Source: a bacterium
GTDB lineage: Bacteria > Patescibacteriota > Saccharimonadia > Saccharimonadales > UBA4665
DNA: 24,505 bases
NCBI GenBank assembly: GCA_021846795.1
Contig: JAJZWG010000003.1
Location: 1 to 24,505, forward strand
Reading direction: 5' to 3'
The notes beneath the pieces were generated by a model that saw nothing but the letters and a program-made list of their open reading frames with translations, did not search any database and was not told the DNA's origin. Positions 23,482 through 24,505 of the stretch are shown one piece after another (the first letter of the stretch is position 1; each line of letters opens with the position of its first letter). A program made the translations under genes and the position numbers.

Positions 23482-24342
23482 TTAAACTCCTGTCCTAACT
23501 TTTTTCATTCCATTAATAATTTCTTTAAGCCTTTCATCTTTCAATGCTCTTTTTGATCGATTAAACTCTAATCTCAAATTAGCTTTTTCCTCATCAGCTC
23601 TTTCATGCGACGCACTCATAGCTCTAAAACGACTAGCATATTGAGCTAATTTTGATTCAAGAATTAATTGAGAAATAGCTATTTGCATCATCGATCTTTC
23701 TAGATGATTGGCTACACTCATTGGACTAGGTTCAAAAATATAATTTTTTTCAGAAATAATATCACTATTATCATTTAAATTTTCACCGATTTGATTAACT
23801 GCAGCTGTTAAGTCAATTGATTTAACGGCTTGACTCATTAAAGAAATATACTGCTGATAAAATAAAGTTGTTGATTGATAGAGCTGAACCTCTCTGGTAA
23901 TTGGTGAAACATTAATATTTTGATCTTTTGACGGTAATTTAAAATACTTTTTAAATGAAATACCTCTTTGAGCTAATTGAATAGCACCATGATGTCCAAT
24001 AACAATAATGTCAGTCGTATCAGTCTGATAAGTACTTAGCATTAATTCTAATAAACGTTGGTCAATATCACCACTAAAACCACCTTCAGCGGTTACTATA
24101 ATATAAAGTTTCTTTGATAAAACTTTAACTTTTGAGTCTTGATCACGACCAAATGAAAAAATACTATCAACTTTAATTTGTTTATAAATAGCCCATAATT
24201 CATTAAAAAATTGAGTTGATTGTAAAACTTGATTTTTAATTAAAGCAATCTTCATACTAGCAATTCCCTCAAATGCACTAGTTAGTTCAACTAATGTTCC
24301 CATGGCTTGTTCTTGATGAGCTAAATCATTGGGCTGTTTCAT
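23482..24342 (-). CDS. atpG: F1-ATPase gamma subunit, divergent
   Basis: The central rotor-shaft subunit; 286 aa is the normal length. The C-terminal coiled-coil strand is recognisable (LILESKLAQYASRFRAMSAS, then FNRSKRALKDERLKEIINGM), as is the central Rossmann-like part (LYIIVTAEGGFSGDIDQRL, where SDRGLCGgfN is usual). The N-terminal helix normally contains a NTxQITKAMxMVA motif; here the corresponding stretch is FEGIASMKIALIKNQ, which is strongly diverged. The start is supported by AAGGAG 6-7 nt before the ATG. The first 17 nt overlap the end of the alpha gene, so translation is probably coupled. Gene order before beta is standard. Confidence 0.9.
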   Translation of the reverse strand: MKQPNDLAHQEQAMGTLVELTSAFEGIASMKIALIKNQVLQSTQFFNELWAIYKQIKVDSIFSFGRDQDSKVKVLSKKLYIIVTAEGGFSGDIDQRLLELMLSTYQTDTTDIIVIGHHGAIQLAQRGISFKKYFKLPSKDQNINVSPITREVQLYQSTTLFYQQYISLMSQAVKSIDLTAAVNQIGENLNDNSDIISEKNYIFEPSPMSVANHLERSMMQIAISQLILESKLAQYASRFRAMSASHERADEEKANLRLEFNRSKRALKDERLKEIINGMKKVRTGV

Positions 24343-24505
24343 GATTTTCTCCTTGTTTATCTTGATTTGATGAATTAGCTACTTCTGATTTAAGACAAGT
24401 TTGTTTAAGTTGACTACTAATTGATTCAAAATCTTTGTCTTTATCATTAATCATTTTTGAAAATTTTTTGACTTGTTCTTTCATTTTGGCAATATCTAAT
24501 GTTTC
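24326..24505 (-). CDS. atpA: F1-ATPase alpha subunit, C-terminal end only (runs off right edge)
   Basis: A minus-strand frame is open from the right edge to TGA at 24328-24326, giving 59 residues beginning ETLDIAKMKEQVKKF and ending QGENHETAQ. It is Lys/Glu/Asp-rich and helical, with a hydrophilic tail. The position just before gamma and the LDxxxMKxQVKKF-like helix match the end of F1 alpha subunits, so atpA is the likely identity. The visible sequence alone is too short to prove it. It overlaps the gamma gene by 17 nt, and the gamma RBS lies inside it. Confidence 0.7.
   Translation of the reverse strand, partial: ETLDIAKMKEQVKKFSKMINDKDKDFESISSQLKQTCLKSEVANSSNQDKQGENHETAQ

Overview
The window is a compact, AT-rich bacterial chromosome segment (GC roughly 30% by eye). 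It has very short intergenic gaps and almost every gene is on the minus strand. Gene content and divergence suggest a small-genome member of the Candidate Phyla Radiation (Patescibacteria), most likely Saccharibacteria-like. The points in favour are a reduced AlaRS, a divergent F1-ATPase, an FtsA/PilM-like ATPase next to a 'baseplate J-like' single-pass membrane protein, and a run of secreted beta-rich surface proteins. The taxonomic call is an inference. The standard code fits: TGA is used as a stop and Trp is TGG. There are no rRNA, tRNA, mobile or CRISPR elements, and no gene-free stretch exceeds 300 bases.

Layout from left to right. 1-1068: the N-terminal part of an unknown acidic protein that runs off the left edge. 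1108-1797: rplY/CTC (L25). 1874-2479: dedA, on the plus strand. 2476-5289: uvrA. 5346-9279: a tightly packed minus-strand group (transcribed right to left) of ruvX, mltG, a LysM-CHAP wall hydrolase and obgE. Upstream of it are the baseplate J-like membrane protein (9283-11046) and its FtsA/PilM-like partner (11048-12394), then a shortened alaS (12511-14406) and mnmA (14431-15510). 15524-20734: five secreted or membrane-anchored, beta-rich surface proteins. They comprise a PKD-like protein, an Ig-like/DUF916-like protein and three related secreted proteins, reminiscent of a WxL-type surface locus. 20804-21838: a divergent plus-strand stalk or fibre-like membrane protein. 21835 to the right edge: F1-ATPase genes in the order alpha (3' end only), gamma, beta, epsilon.

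Two kinds of translation start appear. Several genes downstream in a transcription unit, plus the likely abundant proteins, have clear GGAG-type ribosome binding sites (gamma, beta, rplY, the surface protein at 19916, and the baseplate-like gene with its TTG start). Many genes at the head of a transcription unit have no Shine-Dalgarno site and instead carry a -10 hexamer 6-8 nt before the start codon, which predicts leaderless mRNAs (dedA, alaS, the FtsA-like gene and others).

The points most worth a second look are the leaderless-promoter pattern, a probable AUU start with an N-terminal extension on the LysM-CHAP gene, an AlaRS lacking both the beta-barrel and C-Ala domains, unusual beta and epsilon ATPase subunits, and the paralogous surface-protein cluster.
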